The position numbers and the translations under genes were made by a program. The notes under the pieces were generated by a model. It made no database searches. It worked only from the letters and a program-made list of their open reading frames with translations, and was not told the origin of the DNA. Positions 1 through 11,535 of a stretch of DNA of 64,000 bases are shown piece by piece (positions within the stretch are counted from its first letter, which is position 1; each line of letters starts with the position of its first letter). This DNA is from Gliomastix tumulicola. Its lineage: Eukaryota > Ascomycota > Sordariomycetes > Hypocreales > Bionectriaceae. The stretch spans positions 1,957,289 through 2,021,288 of the forward strand of contig BCHX01000003.1 in NCBI GenBank assembly GCA_001599755.1, read 5' to 3'.

Positions 1-522
1 ATTCGGCAGTGGACGATTCGGCTGTTGACGATGTAGACGGCCCATTCGACCCCCCGCTGCTCGCCACCAGAGGAAATACAGGGGAGAAATTGACATCGCC
101 CGTGTCGTTATCCTCGATCTTGAATGCGTAGGATCCGGCCGGGACATTGTCGATGGTCACGGTAAACTCTGTGCCGGACGCGCTTGCTAACGGCCCTGTC
201 AGCAACGATCTGTCTGTCCACCACCCACCTCATCTAGGCAGCCCTATCAGGTTGCTGCTTTAGGACGGCCGGGGGGGGGGGGGACCTTACTCGTCAGTTC
301 GGACACGGTCTTGAGATTGCTGGTGCTCTCGGCATCCATCAATGTGATTGTCGCATCGGCCCCATCGTCGAGGACGAAGTGCAGCGTGAACGGCTCCCCT
401 TGGACGACATCCCAGTTGGTATTGTCGAACCGGGGCGCGGCGCCCTGCACAAGCCCGGCCAGGGCCTGGAAGACCAGGACGACAACAAGGAAGGAGACAG
501 ACATGGCCTTGGAATTCCCCAT
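1..522 (-). CDS. Kre9/Knh1-like, Ser/Thr-rich cell-wall protein (partial, 3' end outside window)
   Basis: Two exons are visible: 522-291 and 195-1, joined over a 95-nt intron (290-196, GTAAGG...CAG). The protein opens with a signal peptide (hydrophobic run SFLVVVLVFQALAG, then a small-residue cleavage region). An Ig-like stretch follows, with DNTNWDVVQGEPFTLHF near the start and TVTIDNVPAGSYAFKIED later, which is the pattern of the yeast Kre9/Knh1 N-terminal domain found in fungal GPI-anchored or secreted wall proteins. The sequence then becomes Ser/Thr-rich (STSSTAESSTA) and leaves the window, so a GPI signal cannot be checked. Family members are linked to cell-wall beta-glucan assembly; that role is inferred here from the domain only. 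ATG 522 was chosen because it directly precedes the signal peptide; a second ATG at 504 is possible. A run of 13 G lies inside the intron. Confidence 0.75.
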
Positions 523-1251
523 CTCAGGTGTCAAAAGTGACACTTGTCGTCGTCCCTGCTTCTCTCGAAACCAAAAAAAAAAAAAAAGGTAAGAAAGCAG
601 ACGATCTCAAAAGAAGGGAAAATGTGCCAGGCGTGGCAATTTGGGTCGGATTCAGCCCCCAGGGCCTAGAACTAACTAGCGAACACAGCTGAACATGAGC
701 AGCCGCACTAACACCACCCATATTGGCTGGCGAGGAATAGTTCCACGCCACGATCCTGGTTGATAGCGGCCTACAGCTGAACATGTGCTAGTGTCAATGA
801 AATGCATCGCTCTGGAAGGGTCTCGGCCGACTGCGAGTCTTATCGCGTCAGGGGAACGCGGAGGTGAGAGCTGCTCGTTGCCGCCGTCGGGTCCATCTCA
901 CAGGGCTTCCCACAGGGCTTCCCATAGTGTCTCCCCCAGTGGAGGTCCAGGCTACTAGTTAGCGTTAGCCATCCGCTCCCAGTAACGTCAGGTGCCCCGC
1001 TTGCACAGGAGTCCAAGGAGGATTAGCAGCGATGTGCTTCAGCCAGGCGGATCTGCTCAGGCGACGGTTGAAGCTGGCACCAGCACCTCGCTGGGCTGTC
1101 TGAATTTCCTGGGCGGGGGAATTGGAGCGTATTGTCACAAGCATGGGCGGCGCAGGCCCATCCCGGATGACCAGGCCAGGGCAGAGATGATTGGCCACAA
1201 ATAAGCTTGGTGGTCAATTGCAGCAGACGCCTGAACAACGGACGATACGTG

Positions 1252-1287
<36 letters not shown>

Positions 1288-3039
1288 GCGGGATTGTCCT
1301 CCGCCAAAAAATCGATGCGCTTAACTAACCTGACCAATGAATCCGGTGCTTCAGACCCGGGCTGTCGCCAATTTCGACCAGCCAGATTGGCCAAAACCAA
1401 ATATCCGGGAGCCAATCAGCAGTCTTTGATAGCCGCTCCCCAACCTCATCTCCTCCCCAGCCCGTCAAAGCACTGCTCCAATCACCTCCCATCGTGTCGA
1501 GTCCTCGCCCATTTTGGCACATGCGTGCGCGCGCACAGGCTATTGCTCTCACCCTTACGTAGCCCTTGATCGTGATCTTCACTACCACAGTCGGGTTCGA
1601 TGGGCTGCTGCTGCACCACGCGGCCAACAGACACACAATCATGGTCGACTAGGGGCTTCGCGACGTGAGCAAGCCCACGGGGCAGAGAGGACTGGGACAC
1701 CATGCCATGCCGTTGGACTTTCGTTGGCAAGACTGGCCCCAGCTAGGCCTTCGATGTCTAGTCACTTCCCGGCTTTGGCCCGCGATCCCCCGTGAAGAGA
1801 GGCCCACCCAACGAAGGGCGGGATTTCCTACTGAGCCACTTTCGGGATGCGGGAGCGTGACCCGAACTTGCTTTCAACGGGTTCAAGTTCAAGTTCCAAT
1901 GTTCCCCGCGAAGTCGTATGCACGCTCCTGGTTTCCTCTCATGGTCTCTGACTATTCCGGGCAAGCACTAAGCCAGACAAGCCAAGTACCTACAGCCCGT
2001 CATCAGCCCTCTCCTACGACGACGGATCACGGCTCCTTTCATCGCAATGCGTCGTTGTCCTTCTAGGTCCCGGCCAATTGAGACTAGCGCAACCCGGCAC
2101 TAGTTGTTCTCAGCACTATCGTCATCGTCTGAGTACATACATCCGGGCGCACATCCGGGCGGAGACCGCAACCACCAAAGTCAAAGAGACGTCTATAACT
2201 TTCCAAGGCCACCCAACGGTTGCCCCAGACCACTAGCATCGTCCAACAAAAACTAGGCCCCAGCCTAGCGGCGAATGTCCCTCTTTTCACCGACGTCTAT
2301 CATGGCCACCCTGGTCGAGCACCCGCTGACGGTCTCACTCGGGCACTCTGTCCACCCACTGAACCCAAGATTTCATCGTTGAGAAGCGAACCCATCACAG
2401 GTCACGCCCAAAGGTGACAAGACCCTTCCCCTCGTAGATGCTCTCGTCGCGGCCAACAGGCAAGATTCCAGACCACCACACACACATGTGTTCCAGGCTG
2501 CCGCCAGTTGACATTCTCCATCCAGGCGGGGGGCCGTCCTGCCCAGGAGAACGAGTCGTCGGGCGCGCCCTCGGGGGCCCAGACTCGGGGGAAGGAGCCG
2601 GGGCCTCGTGTCGCGCGCCGTGCCCACGTGACTGCAGCCCAGCAGGGGGGAAGGTTCGACGGACGGTGTGGCAGGCACGGGCACCGCGTGGACCTGCTAC
2701 AGCCAATGAGGAGACGACAGCAAGGTCTGCCCATGACGGCCGATCAGCGCGCGTTCGGTCAGTTTGATTGAGGGTTTGGGGTTCGTTCTTCTTCCCGTCG
2801 CGGCCTGGCTAGGAACGACACTTGAGTACTACGGAAGGCGTGAAGATGAATGAATCACACCACAGACACGTAGGACCCCTCACTCACTATGGGGAGGAAG
2901 GTTGCGTGTGAAAAGTATGTCCCAATCTATTTTCCTGTCACAGCTTGCTACCAGGCCAGTGATAACGGCGCAGCATACGCATACTGTCCGCCTGCAAACA
3001 CTTCGATGCACCATCCCACATTTCCTACGAGCCAGCTCG
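523..3039. other. gene-free stretch between the cell-wall gene and the Hsp70-like gene
   Basis: About 2.5 kb with no reading frame that I recognise. It holds an A15 run (573-587) and an A29 run (1255-1283). Overlapping frames on both strands at 2373-2770 come from GC-rich sequence and show no domain or splice pattern. Confidence 0.5.
1255..1283. repeat. poly-A homopolymer tract (29 nt)
   Basis: An uninterrupted run of A is seen directly. There is no neighbouring open frame of retroelement type and no visible target-site duplication, so it is recorded only as a simple repeat. Confidence 0.9.
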
Positions 3040-4804
3040 TTACTCTGATCGAATCAACGAGCTGAACTCAGCCCAGTCAAGACCGCAGATGGCCGCACCA
3101 AAAGCTACGCAGTTCCATCTAGAGTCCACGTTAAAAAAAAAATTGGCAATCTTTCGTAAGGGAAGGCCATACGCTGGGGTCACTTACGCATCGGGATACG
3201 TGCTCAAGCGGGTATCTGTGGACGCCCAGCCCTTCTTGTTCAGCCGAGTGTCGACAAGTCCCATCAGATGGGCACTGCGAGACAAACCTCCCGTGAGGAA
3301 GATATTCTGGCACATAGCCAACGTTAGCATTCATGGGTCAAGTTTCCATATGTAGATAGATGGCTTGTAGATTCCGTCACTCACACGAGGTCTTCGATCT
3401 CCGTCCTGTTCCGCCACCCTTGTAATTGCGAGGACGATCAAATCAGCAATAGTACCGTAGATAGACTCGAGATCCTCTCTGTTCAAATGAAGAATTCATT
3501 CATCAGCCGCCTGTGTCAAGATAGGCATGCACGAGCGCGCGCGAGTGTAGGTAGAGTGGGCGAGCCGACTTACTTCTCGAAATGGTAGTATACGCCGGCA
3601 GATAGTTTCACTCGAAGCCCGGGATTCCACCCAAACCGCGATACCTGAGCCATGAAGTTGTCGTCCCACATTCGCATAACCGTCTCGACGTTGCCCTTGA
3701 GCTTGGACTCTGGTAAGCTAAGCCCTGTCAAGTGTCCTCTGACCATCTGTCGGATTAGGTAGCGGAGCCAAGCTCCGCCGCCGAGCATCGAGACTGCTGG
3801 GAGCCGGTTGTTGGTCGCTGTCGTGTCAATAGGTAGGCGGCAGAGGGTAGCGTCCTGTCGACAGTTAGAGAGAGAGAGAGAGAGAGCCGTCAACGACAGC
3901 CAGGGTGAAGGTGAAATTGGAGGCTAACTATAGTCATTCCACCACAGTCCACCACCATGACTGCTTCTGCAGTTTCTGCTGTCTACACGGCATCAGCAGC
4001 GAACAAACCAGCTTCGTGGATGGAAAGGAAAAGGGACTCACAATGTTGTTCAACCAGCCTGCGCGTTTCTCATGGAACAGGGTGGCGCGAAGGGCTGCCT
4101 CGTGCTCCGTTCTATATTCGACCGGAAACCCAAGTCGCGCCCGTCCTACCGCCCGGCGAAGCTTTCCGAGGGCGGCGTCGTCCAGGCTCCCGTCCTCGCG
4201 GCGCTTAACGAAGCAGGCAGGATACGAGATCACCACAGTGGTATTCTCCTTGAAGACAGCCAGAGATTTCTTAGGCAGCTTCGCCCTCGTCCGGTCCAAG
4301 ATATCATGCGACAGACCCGAGATATAGTCGCTCACCATCCTCACCACATCATAATCTTGATACTCGGTGCGTGCGCTTTCCTCAACGTATTCGATCATCT
4401 CGTCCGTGTTCTCGGCTGGCAAAAAGTGGTTTTTGTCGGACAACAAAATCTTGAATAGTTTGCGCCATCTATTCTTATCGGCTTGGTATTTCTTGAGGTC
4501 CGTTCGGGAAGGATCGACGAGAGCGAAACGTGGCGGGTTACTGGGTTGCTTGTGGACAACAATGGTTTCGGTTTTTGGGATGGAAGCAAGCTCGCTCAAA
4601 ACGAGCCTGCCTTCGTTGTGTAAGTCACATTGGACCTTCCGGAATGATGCTGCCCCTGAATAACTACATGCCATGAGATCAGCACTACGCCTTCTGTCTA
4701 TCGTCAAGGTCAAAAAGAGGGTGTGCAACAACTCACGTCGCGCCAAGGTCGATACCAATCAGAAAGCGAGGATCGCACGTGCACCCCTCATCGATCTCCG
4801 CCAT
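3040..4804 (-). CDS. Hsp70-like protein, nucleotide-binding domain only (420 aa)
   Basis: Six exons: 4804-4737, 4663-4042, 3854-3574, 3478-3385, 3306-3188, 3118-3040. They sum to 1263 nt and all phases match. The N-terminus carries the actin/Hsp70 phosphate-1 loop (IGIDLGATYSG). Further on are the second phosphate-type strand (TTVVISYPACF), the EYRTEHEAALRA segment, and the glycine-rich phosphate-2/adenosine motif IFLTGGLSRS. It ends soon after NCVAFGAA, where the ATPase fold finishes. No substrate-binding domain and no EEVD tail follow, so this is an NBD-only member of the large divergent Hsp70 family of filamentous fungi, whose functions are mostly unknown. It is divergently transcribed from the unrecognised gene at 5515, and the same pair occurs again at 9.4-13.5 kb. 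Intron 2 ends in a long CT run. ATP binding is inferred from motifs; activity is unproven. Confidence 0.85.
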
Positions 4805-5514
4805 TGCGGATGTAGTTCTTATGCGATACTGAGGGCGAGGTAAGCTGATGACACGACATCTGTCGAATGGTTCGAGTCAGGAGAAGGTATGGTAAGGAGT
4901 AAGGAGTAAGGAGTAAGGAGTAAGGAGTAAGGAGTACGGATGAAGGGAATTGATTCCATAGGAAGGCGACTGTCAGGACAAAAGTTTTCCTTTGAGGGGA
5001 AGAAAGGAAATTTGCCAGGCAGCGCTGTTCGAGGGCAGTTTGAGGTAGCACAAACACGTTCCGTCGGTCGCTTCCCTGCGCCTATTGTATTCTTACAAGC
5101 CATCACGCTGCCCCCGTTCCTCCGCGGAGATTCTTTTTGGGGAGAGAGAGGTCAATGTAGAAATGGGGCTTGGTGGGCCGATGATGGATGGGCAGAGTCC
5201 ATCTCGACTTCCTTCATGGGGAGGGAGACTAACTGTGCACAGACAAGGTACTACTATATCTTATAGGCTAAAAATATACAACACGCGCTTTGAGCTGCGT
5301 CCAGAACAACGAGCACCGCAACGCGTCTCGGGTCTTCTAACCGTAGCGGCGCATCCGTGCTCGGTGGGTGCGACGCCACGCACAACAGCGCACGCACAAA
5401 AATTCGCCAGTGAGCGCACAAAGGCTGACCAAGCAAGGGAGGGGCTTGTGCTGACACACTGCTCTGTGCAACAACGACTAACAAAGACCTCGATGACCGG
5501 ATCCCAGGCTTAAA
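4805..5514. promoter_or_regulatory. shared divergent promoter region of the first Hsp70-like/partner pair
   Basis: The 710 bp between the two start codons must hold the promoters of both genes. It contains six tandem copies of TAAGGAG about 90-130 bp upstream of the Hsp70-like ATG. No known operator is recognised. Assignment as a bidirectional promoter is inferred from gene orientation. Confidence 0.45.
4893..4934. repeat. tandem heptamer TAAGGAG x6
   Basis: Six perfect copies of TAAGGAG lie head to tail, followed by a seventh that diverges (TACGGAT). On the minus strand, the sense strand of the Hsp70-like gene, the unit reads CTCCTTA, a pyrimidine-rich upstream element. Confidence 0.95.
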
Positions 5515-7256
5515 ATGTCACCAAGGCCAATCTCATTTCCATCACTCATTTCTCGTCCTCTCGCCTACTGCACCGCTGGACCTGTGTCGCCAGAAGCCAC
5601 CAGCATGGATGTCTCCCATGAGCAATCTGGTGACGGGCTCGATTCCGGGCAGTGTAGCCCGGCTTACACTATACTGTCCACCACATCTGAAGACGAAAGG
5701 CCCCTTCGCCGCGATACCCCGGATCTGCCTAGTAAGGTTCAGATACTCTCCGTGGACGTGTCCGAAGACAGTGTGCGCAATAAGAGATGGAGAATTTGCA
5801 CGCAAAGCAGCTACCTGCCGGTGGAAACACTGGAAGAGCACCAATTGCCAGGCCTCGAAAGTCTCATTATCAAGTTCGTCGGAGACCTCCTCCCACTGTG
5901 CGTGACCAGAGACATGTTCGACCGCGAGACGGAGGCACGATTGTCCTGGATCGTCGAGGGCAAAGCCCGATTCTACATTGATCACTGCTTCCCGCAGAGC
6001 TCAGACGGCCTACGCCGCTACTTCCCTTTCCTCGACGCATGGGTATGGAATGTGCTCTACGATAATCTATTCTCGCGGGACTGCAAGGATAAATGGCTTC
6101 AAGGGCCGTGGGCCAATTTCGGTGCTGTTCTCTGCGACATGCAAGGTCAGTCTCGTCGTTTAAACATGAAAGCCCCTTTCTTCTTCTTCTTCTTCTTCTT
6201 CGAAGCCAACTGGCTGACTCTCTCTCTCTCTCTTGTCTCCATTGAGCAGACAAGGTGCAGCACGTCGATAACGAGCTCACGTCAACGTTCTTCGCTTCCC
6301 GACAGCTCACAGCCCATATGCTCTACATGCAACACGGCCTCCACTCCGATCCTACTCGCCTCAAGACGATACTGCTACAGCATTTTGGCCGCTTCATTGC
6401 TATTAGAGATCCCTCCTTCTCGGTGCTGGAGAGAGACCTGAACGAACTTGTCGAGATGGCTATAGAGGTCGACCTGGCCATGATCACCACGCGTCTGGAT
6501 GTGCGAGTCGAGATGGCGGATCCCGATACTGGACTCCGGAGCGGCTTTGGCTTCATCGAAGGCTCACCGCACATGTACGCCTGTGGCCTGATGGATCAGA
6601 GGTCTGACGCCGCCAAGCACGGTCGCACCGTCGATTTCATCCGCCGTCCGATGCTCCGCGTCTACGGCAAGGATGACCACTTCCGCCCGGAATACGGCCA
6701 TATTGAGGTGCTCACGCGTAGGATGGTCAGCGACTACCACGTCGAGACCGTCTGTGAGAGGATGAGAGTCGCCCTCGGCAGTGACTTTGTTGATCCGCCC
6801 CCGCCTCGACGGCAGCAGCCGGCTGATGAGCAGCGAGATGGGGAGGGTGACGACGGCGACACTGGAGGCGGCGCAGGCGGCGCAGGCGGTGACGACGACG
6901 AGAAGGAAGATGAAGATAGGGGCGGTGCCGAACATGACGATGGAAACGCCGACAAGACGGGAGATAGCGACGAGCAGCGGTCTGATAGCGACGACCCGGC
7001 GCCTGACAGCCCCGAGCAGCAGCTGCCAGATCACGACAAGGGATCTGACGCGGCACGGCCGGCCGAGGAGTGGTCAGTCAACACGCAACCGGAAACCAAC
7101 GAGCAGTCTGACACCGATCAACAGACACAAGGCGACGGCCACGCCGGCCACATGGAGCGAGAGGCCGAGCCCCGGGAGATGAAGTTTAGGCTGCGGCGTC
7201 AGAAAAGGGTCGACTACACCTTCGTCGGGATGGCGAACAAGCGCAGGCTCATATGA
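5515..7256 (+). CDS. unrecognised protein, partner of the Hsp70-like gene (copy A)
   Basis: Two exons: 5515-6145 and 6250-7256, 545 aa. A second in-frame ATG at 5605 (context CACCAGCATGG) would give 515 aa and may be the real start. I do not recognise the family. The core (from about DMFDRETEARLSWIVEG to about VETVCERMRVALG) is alpha/beta-looking, with motifs DNLFSRDCKDKW, HGLHSDPTRLK and VEMADPDTGLRSGFGF. A long Asp/Glu/Gln/Gly-rich, probably disordered tail follows, closed by a basic motif (LRRQKRVDYTF...ANKRR). No signal peptide or membrane segment is seen. It is closely similar to the protein at 11536-13467: same domain order, same intron site (after ..Q in MQ/DKV) and same C-terminal motif. 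The intron carries TTC and CT repeats. Divergent pairing suggests a role linked to the NBD-only Hsp70; that is inference. Confidence 0.8.
6178..6201 (+). repeat. TTC microsatellite in the intron of the partner gene (copy A)
   Basis: Eight TTC triplets sit between donor GTCAGT (6146) and acceptor CAG (6249). A CT run follows at about 6220-6234. Together they form a long polypyrimidine tract. Confidence 0.9.
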
Positions 7257-7360
7257 CCGCGGTTACGGGGGAGGCTTTTGGTCATGCATCGGCAAGGGGG
7301 AAAATAGTGCATTTCAGATATGTTCAGAGAGAAGCTAGGGATGTAGTTGGAACCGAATCG

Positions 7361-7403
7361 CATTGCATTGCATCGCATCGCATCGCATCACATCGCATCA
7401 CAT
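7361..7403. repeat. pentamer repeat CATTG/CATCG/CATCA
   Basis: Eight consecutive CATNN pentamers (CATTG twice, CATCG and CATCA mixed) lie about 100 bp downstream of the stop codon of the partner gene. Confidence 0.85.
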
Positions 7404-8682
7404 GGCGTAGTCATTGTGCAGCATGTGAAGGAGCATCCATCATCTTGTGAATGTGTGAGGTCGGTCTCTTCGTATCGGCAGAGCCTGCGGTTTGTCCCCG
7501 CATGCCCTTTGGTGGTTGGTAGGTTGGCTAGGAAGGCGGATAATCTATATGAGGGCAGTCAAAGACTCGTCACATTCGCTGTGGCTACAACATTAGGCTC
7601 CCAGATAAATTACGACCAAGACAGATCTTTGAGAAGCAGTCTCGCATCCGTTCATCATGGAGACAGTGGGACGGACGGCATCGCGTAGTGACTCACAGAC
7701 CTCCGGATCCCACAACCTGGAACGGTTTCCCATTCCCATACCATCAAGTCTATTCTTAATGTGGCACCTGACGTACTCGCTTTGTGTTGGGCCGTCTGTG
7801 GGTAGAATGCTCCGAGCATGGTTAGCCGACCTTGCCAAGTGTCAAACAGGGTCCCTTGGGCGACAGGATTTGGATTCAATGATCCGTACCTCAGATACCA
7901 TCCCACCAACCACCCTTGTCCCACGAAACCGAAATTGCTTGGACAGTCACGTCGAGTACCAGGTCATAGACAGTGACGGTGTGGGAGATGTGTTCCTATT
8001 GGACATGGACACCATTAGCTAGCTAGCTACCTGTTGTTGGAGGACCCCATGCGCGTGGCGAGACCAACTCGCCTCTCAGAATAATAGTAAATACCATTCT
8101 ATTTTTTAAATTCTTTTTGAAGGGAAGAAGACAGACCTTGGGGAAAGGTTCTCCTGTTCCCACGTGTCCGTGGTTTCCGCACACGACGGAAAGATCTCGC
8201 TCGCATGTGCCATCCCAGGCCTGCAGGACCCGTCCGGACGCTCTCCCTCGAACTGCCCTGGAAGGTTGCCTCTAGGACGTTCGTCGCCCTTATGTCCACA
8301 TTCGAATCGGCCAAGATCCCTCCACCAAGCTATGCGACGCAAGCGAGCAGTGGTTACTGGGTCGAGCGGGTCCGTGTGGCTCGTGTTTGTCGGCTTGGGG
8401 CTGAGACGGCAGCGAAGGGAGGGGGGGGGACTCGTGGAGCGAGGCGCTGTATGTCGCTTTGGTGCATTGGAACAAAGTGTCGGGAGACGTAGGGTTCTGC
8501 GAGCGGACGGTCGGGACGCGCGCCCGCAGTCTAGCACCATAACATAGTCACCTAGCTACTAGGTAGGTCGTCAGCTAAACTACTAATGGAGACGGAGATA
8601 CTTGAGCAAAGAGGAAGGAAGGGGAGAACTGCACTAGCACTTTATCCTCTCAGGGCTGCCCCATTCTAGGTAGGTAAGGCGG

Positions 8683-8712
8683 CATGCGAGTCGGCTACAT
8701 GCGAGTCGGCTA
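8683..8712. repeat. direct repeat CATGCGAGTCGGCTA x2
   Basis: Two perfect adjacent copies of a 15-mer, followed by a partial third (CATGC). Confidence 0.9.
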
Positions 8713-9423
8713 CATGCACGCAGACACATAGCCAGTCTCGACGTGGTCATAAAGTCAAGATTGTTGGCCGCCAGCTCGAACTTGTCGAAAGTCGTCCCAC
8801 GGGTGGTCGTTCGGGGCGCCCTGGAAATACTGCGCGCCTGGTCTGTGGAAGCATGAATGGTATCGTCACGATTGTGTGTGCCGTGTAGTGTTGGATAGAT
8901 AGATGGTATGCGCCCGAGTGTCTATACGGTGTAGGTCCAGGATGTCAGTAACTTTGCCGGCAGCTTAGCCAAGGAGACCTCGGGAAAAAGAGCAGGAAAG
9001 ACAGGACTGACGTGATACCGATATCCGATCCGATAATAATCCGGGGGCTGGCAGCAAGCTGCTGTGATGGGTGAGTGCGCTATCGTGGACAGGAAGAGAG
9101 AGGCACGGTCTCCTCGCGGCGAGAAAAAAAAAAAAAAAGAAGAGTTGGAAGAGAAGGAAGAAACACGAGCCCGGAGGAGAGGAGGGGAAACCGGTAAAAA
9201 GAAAAAGAACAGCAGACGCCAGAAGTACGTAAGCAGCAGAAATTTCAGCGTCTCTGCTTATTCTCGATCCCGCTACTGCTGGCATAACCAAGGCACAGGC
9301 AGCGTTTTGGTGTGGTAGCACAGCATATGGCGGGGTTTCCTGCACGCCTCATTCCTTCAGGCTTGCAGTAGCAGAGCCAGTCATCCATCCACAGCAACAC
9401 CGCAGTGTCAGGAAAGCACAAAA

Positions 9424-11191
9424 TTACGCCGTAGCGAGACCAATGGGCGCTTCTACTCTATTCTCTCTGTGTGTAGACTGACCCTGCCTGCCTGTACGTA
9501 CCATAGAGTCGGGTGCCAACGAAGTGTAACTAATAGTGATCGCATGAGGTTGGGCTCCTCCCATCGGCAGAGTCAGCCTCAGTACATCCGCTGTGATCAT
9601 AGTATTACTCTCCAGCAGGCCCGTCCTCGCGCCGTCCCCCCAATACATTTTTGCCTGGCGCCGCTTCGACTTGAGAGCGTTGAACTGGATCTCATTAAGC
9701 AAAGACGCCGCCGCACCGAGTGCCACAAAATTCCACCTAAGTAAGGAGAGGTTAGCATGGCGAACTCAAGGCGGTTGTGAAGCAGGCTTCTTATGGAAGG
9801 ACTTGCGAGTTCTTAGGCCGAACCACGTTTGCATTCTTCATCGTCGTGTTCTTCAATCTCTTTTCGATCTCGGCCATGACATATCTGCTTTGTACGAAGC
9901 CTCCAGTAAACAGGATTGTCTGAGAAACGTCGTCATCAGTAAGGTGCGCCAACGAGCAAGTTCCTCGGACGGCGAGATCGCACCTCTGGCTTCATGTTAC
10001 CACACTTCTCTGGAAATTCATCGACGAGTGTAACAACGCTGTCAAGAACCAAGTCATAGGCGTTTATGACGCAGTCTCTATATAAAATCAGTCAACATTC
10101 GCTCGTCATAGAAGCCAGTGTAATATGCAAGGGTGACTCACTTATCCAAATTGTAAGTAAAGCGATGTGGCAGTGTTGCCGTGCAGAAGGAGGGGTCGTC
10201 GATATTGCCGTCTGGTCCAAGACGCAGCTTGCATTTTTCATGCCAAGTCTTCATGATGCTGCTCAACGCTGTAGTGCGGTCTTTTTGGAGGCGGACCATC
10301 TCGTTAACGTCTTGCGTCACTTGCTCGCTGACCTTCCTGTCTACCCAAGCGGCGCCACCCAGCATTGAGCCCCAATGTGAAGGAGGCGATGTTGGCGGCT
10401 GGATGAACTGGCTTGGGTCCTGGGTTTCTTGCGAAGGCAGTTTGCAGAGGGCGGCGTCCTATCACTCCATCAGCAAAAGAAGACGTGCGAGGGGTAGCAG
10501 AATCTGTCCGGGGGCGTACAGTGCTCATCCCACCTACATCTACCACCATGATGTATCCGTCCGGCTACAGAAAGTCTCAGCTAGACGAACTCAATAGAAA
10601 AAGCCCCAAGGAAGACAAGAACAAAAAGCGTGGACTGACCTTCAGTGGCCTCTGGGGGCTGCTCTCCGGCGACAGCAAAACACCACGGAGGGCGGCCTCA
10701 TGCTCAGGCACAAGGCTGTATTCCACGCCGTCGGGGAATTCCACGGCCTGCACCGCTGCCTCGAATCTAGCGAATGCTGTGTTCGAAGGATTGCTCTCGT
10801 TGATCCCCTTGAGGAACTGGGGATAGGATACGACCACCTTGACGTGCCTGCTGGCGCCAGGGAATGCCGCCCTAGCGTTTTTGATGGCGACCTCGTAGAG
10901 GTCCCCTGATGTATACAGTGGCCATATTCGTCACGATGGTCTCCGCGGCCGCGTCGTCTTGGTCGGCAAAGGACTGGTGTGCCTCCATCTCAATGTACCT
11001 TATCATACTGCCAAAGTCGTCGGGGATGGCGTAAGTCTCCCTAGGCGGCAGAAGCATTTTGAAAAGGCGCCTTGGGCGTCAACGCTAAACAGACGAAAGG
11101 GGAGGTTTGGCATGACAGACGTGGCGCCAAAGTCAAGGCCAATGATGAGCCTTGCGGCGCAGCAGCTCTCTGGGACTGGACCTGGCACCAT
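9424..11191 (-). pseudogene. decayed second copy of the NBD-only Hsp70-like gene
   Basis: The same segments as the intact gene at 3040-4804 appear in the same order: LIIGLDFGAT, RLFKMLL, VVVSYPQF, EHEAALRG, DAALCKLP, MLGGAAW, ILFTGGF and NFVALGAA. Introns preceding DAALCKLP and ILFTGGF sit at matching positions. The reading frame is broken. About 65 residues that follow GAT in copy 1 are missing, and the join only works through a poor donor (GTCTGT). Near 10910 the frame shifts between ..NMATVYI and GDLYEVAIKNA with no room for an intron. The donor before NFVALGAA is degenerate. The final frame runs on past where copy 1 stops. I read it as a pseudogene. A heavily altered functional gene with non-consensus splicing is less likely. 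The 5' limit is the ATG before LIIGLDFGAT; the 3' limit is the last open-frame stop and is uncertain. Confidence 0.75.
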
Positions 11192-11535
11192 CGGGGCCTG
11201 GAGACGGTATGTGCGCAATCGCCATGCACCACAGGACGAGAGTTGTAAGAGAAGAGCTGTGAGCCAGGCTTGTGGTAGCGAAGTTGGTCCGCCACAGCGG
11301 TGGCGCAGTCTAAAGATAGCCATTCTTTGTCTGCCAGATTGACCCTGCCTGCACAGGGTCAGGTGCCAACATAGTGCAGTGGTCAGCGCACACAGCGCAC
11401 TTAATGACAGCGGCTCGCCCTTGCTCTTACGCATCCCCCCAAAATCTGGGGCAGCCCATCTCCTGCATCTGGCAATTAATTTATTGCTGACTTGGACGGA
11501 TTCTCAACTACGCCGCCCCGAGCTTATCATTCGCC
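11192..11535. promoter_or_regulatory. intergenic promoter region of the second module
   Basis: This 344-bp gap lies between the decayed Hsp70-like copy and the intact partner gene, half the length of the matching gap in unit 1. The TAAGGAG array of unit 1 is absent. It must contain the promoter of the plus-strand gene. Confidence 0.4.

Larger units (their letters stand above)
7257..9423. other. spacer between the two copies of the duplicated module
   Basis: About 2.2 kb with no convincing gene. It contains a degenerate CATTG/CATCG/CATCA pentamer repeat (7361-7403), a 15-nt direct repeat (8683-8712) and an A15 run (9124-9138). Open frames at 8106-8550 overlap on both strands and show no domain. 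I see no transposon ends that would explain the duplication. Confidence 0.45.

Noticed and set aside
1255..1283. Poly-A run as a possible retroelement tail
   Set aside because: No reverse-transcriptase frame, no pol III-type internal promoter and no flanking target-site duplication were found; other mononucleotide runs in the window occur inside introns without any element.
1580..1620. Sequence resembling a tRNA B-box (GGTTCGA)
   Set aside because: No matching A-box at the right distance and no cloverleaf pairing could be drawn.
2373..2771. Cluster of overlapping open frames on both strands
   Set aside because: Frames are open in several phases on both strands at once, as expected from GC-rich non-coding sequence; no motif is visible.
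3190..3480. Apparent frameshift and premature stop near the 3' end of the first Hsp70-like gene
   Set aside because: Using donor CGT|GTGAGT at 3384 and a further 69-nt intron (3187-3119), the frame is continuous and ends with the expected NCVAFGAA segment, matching copy 2. The gene is intact.
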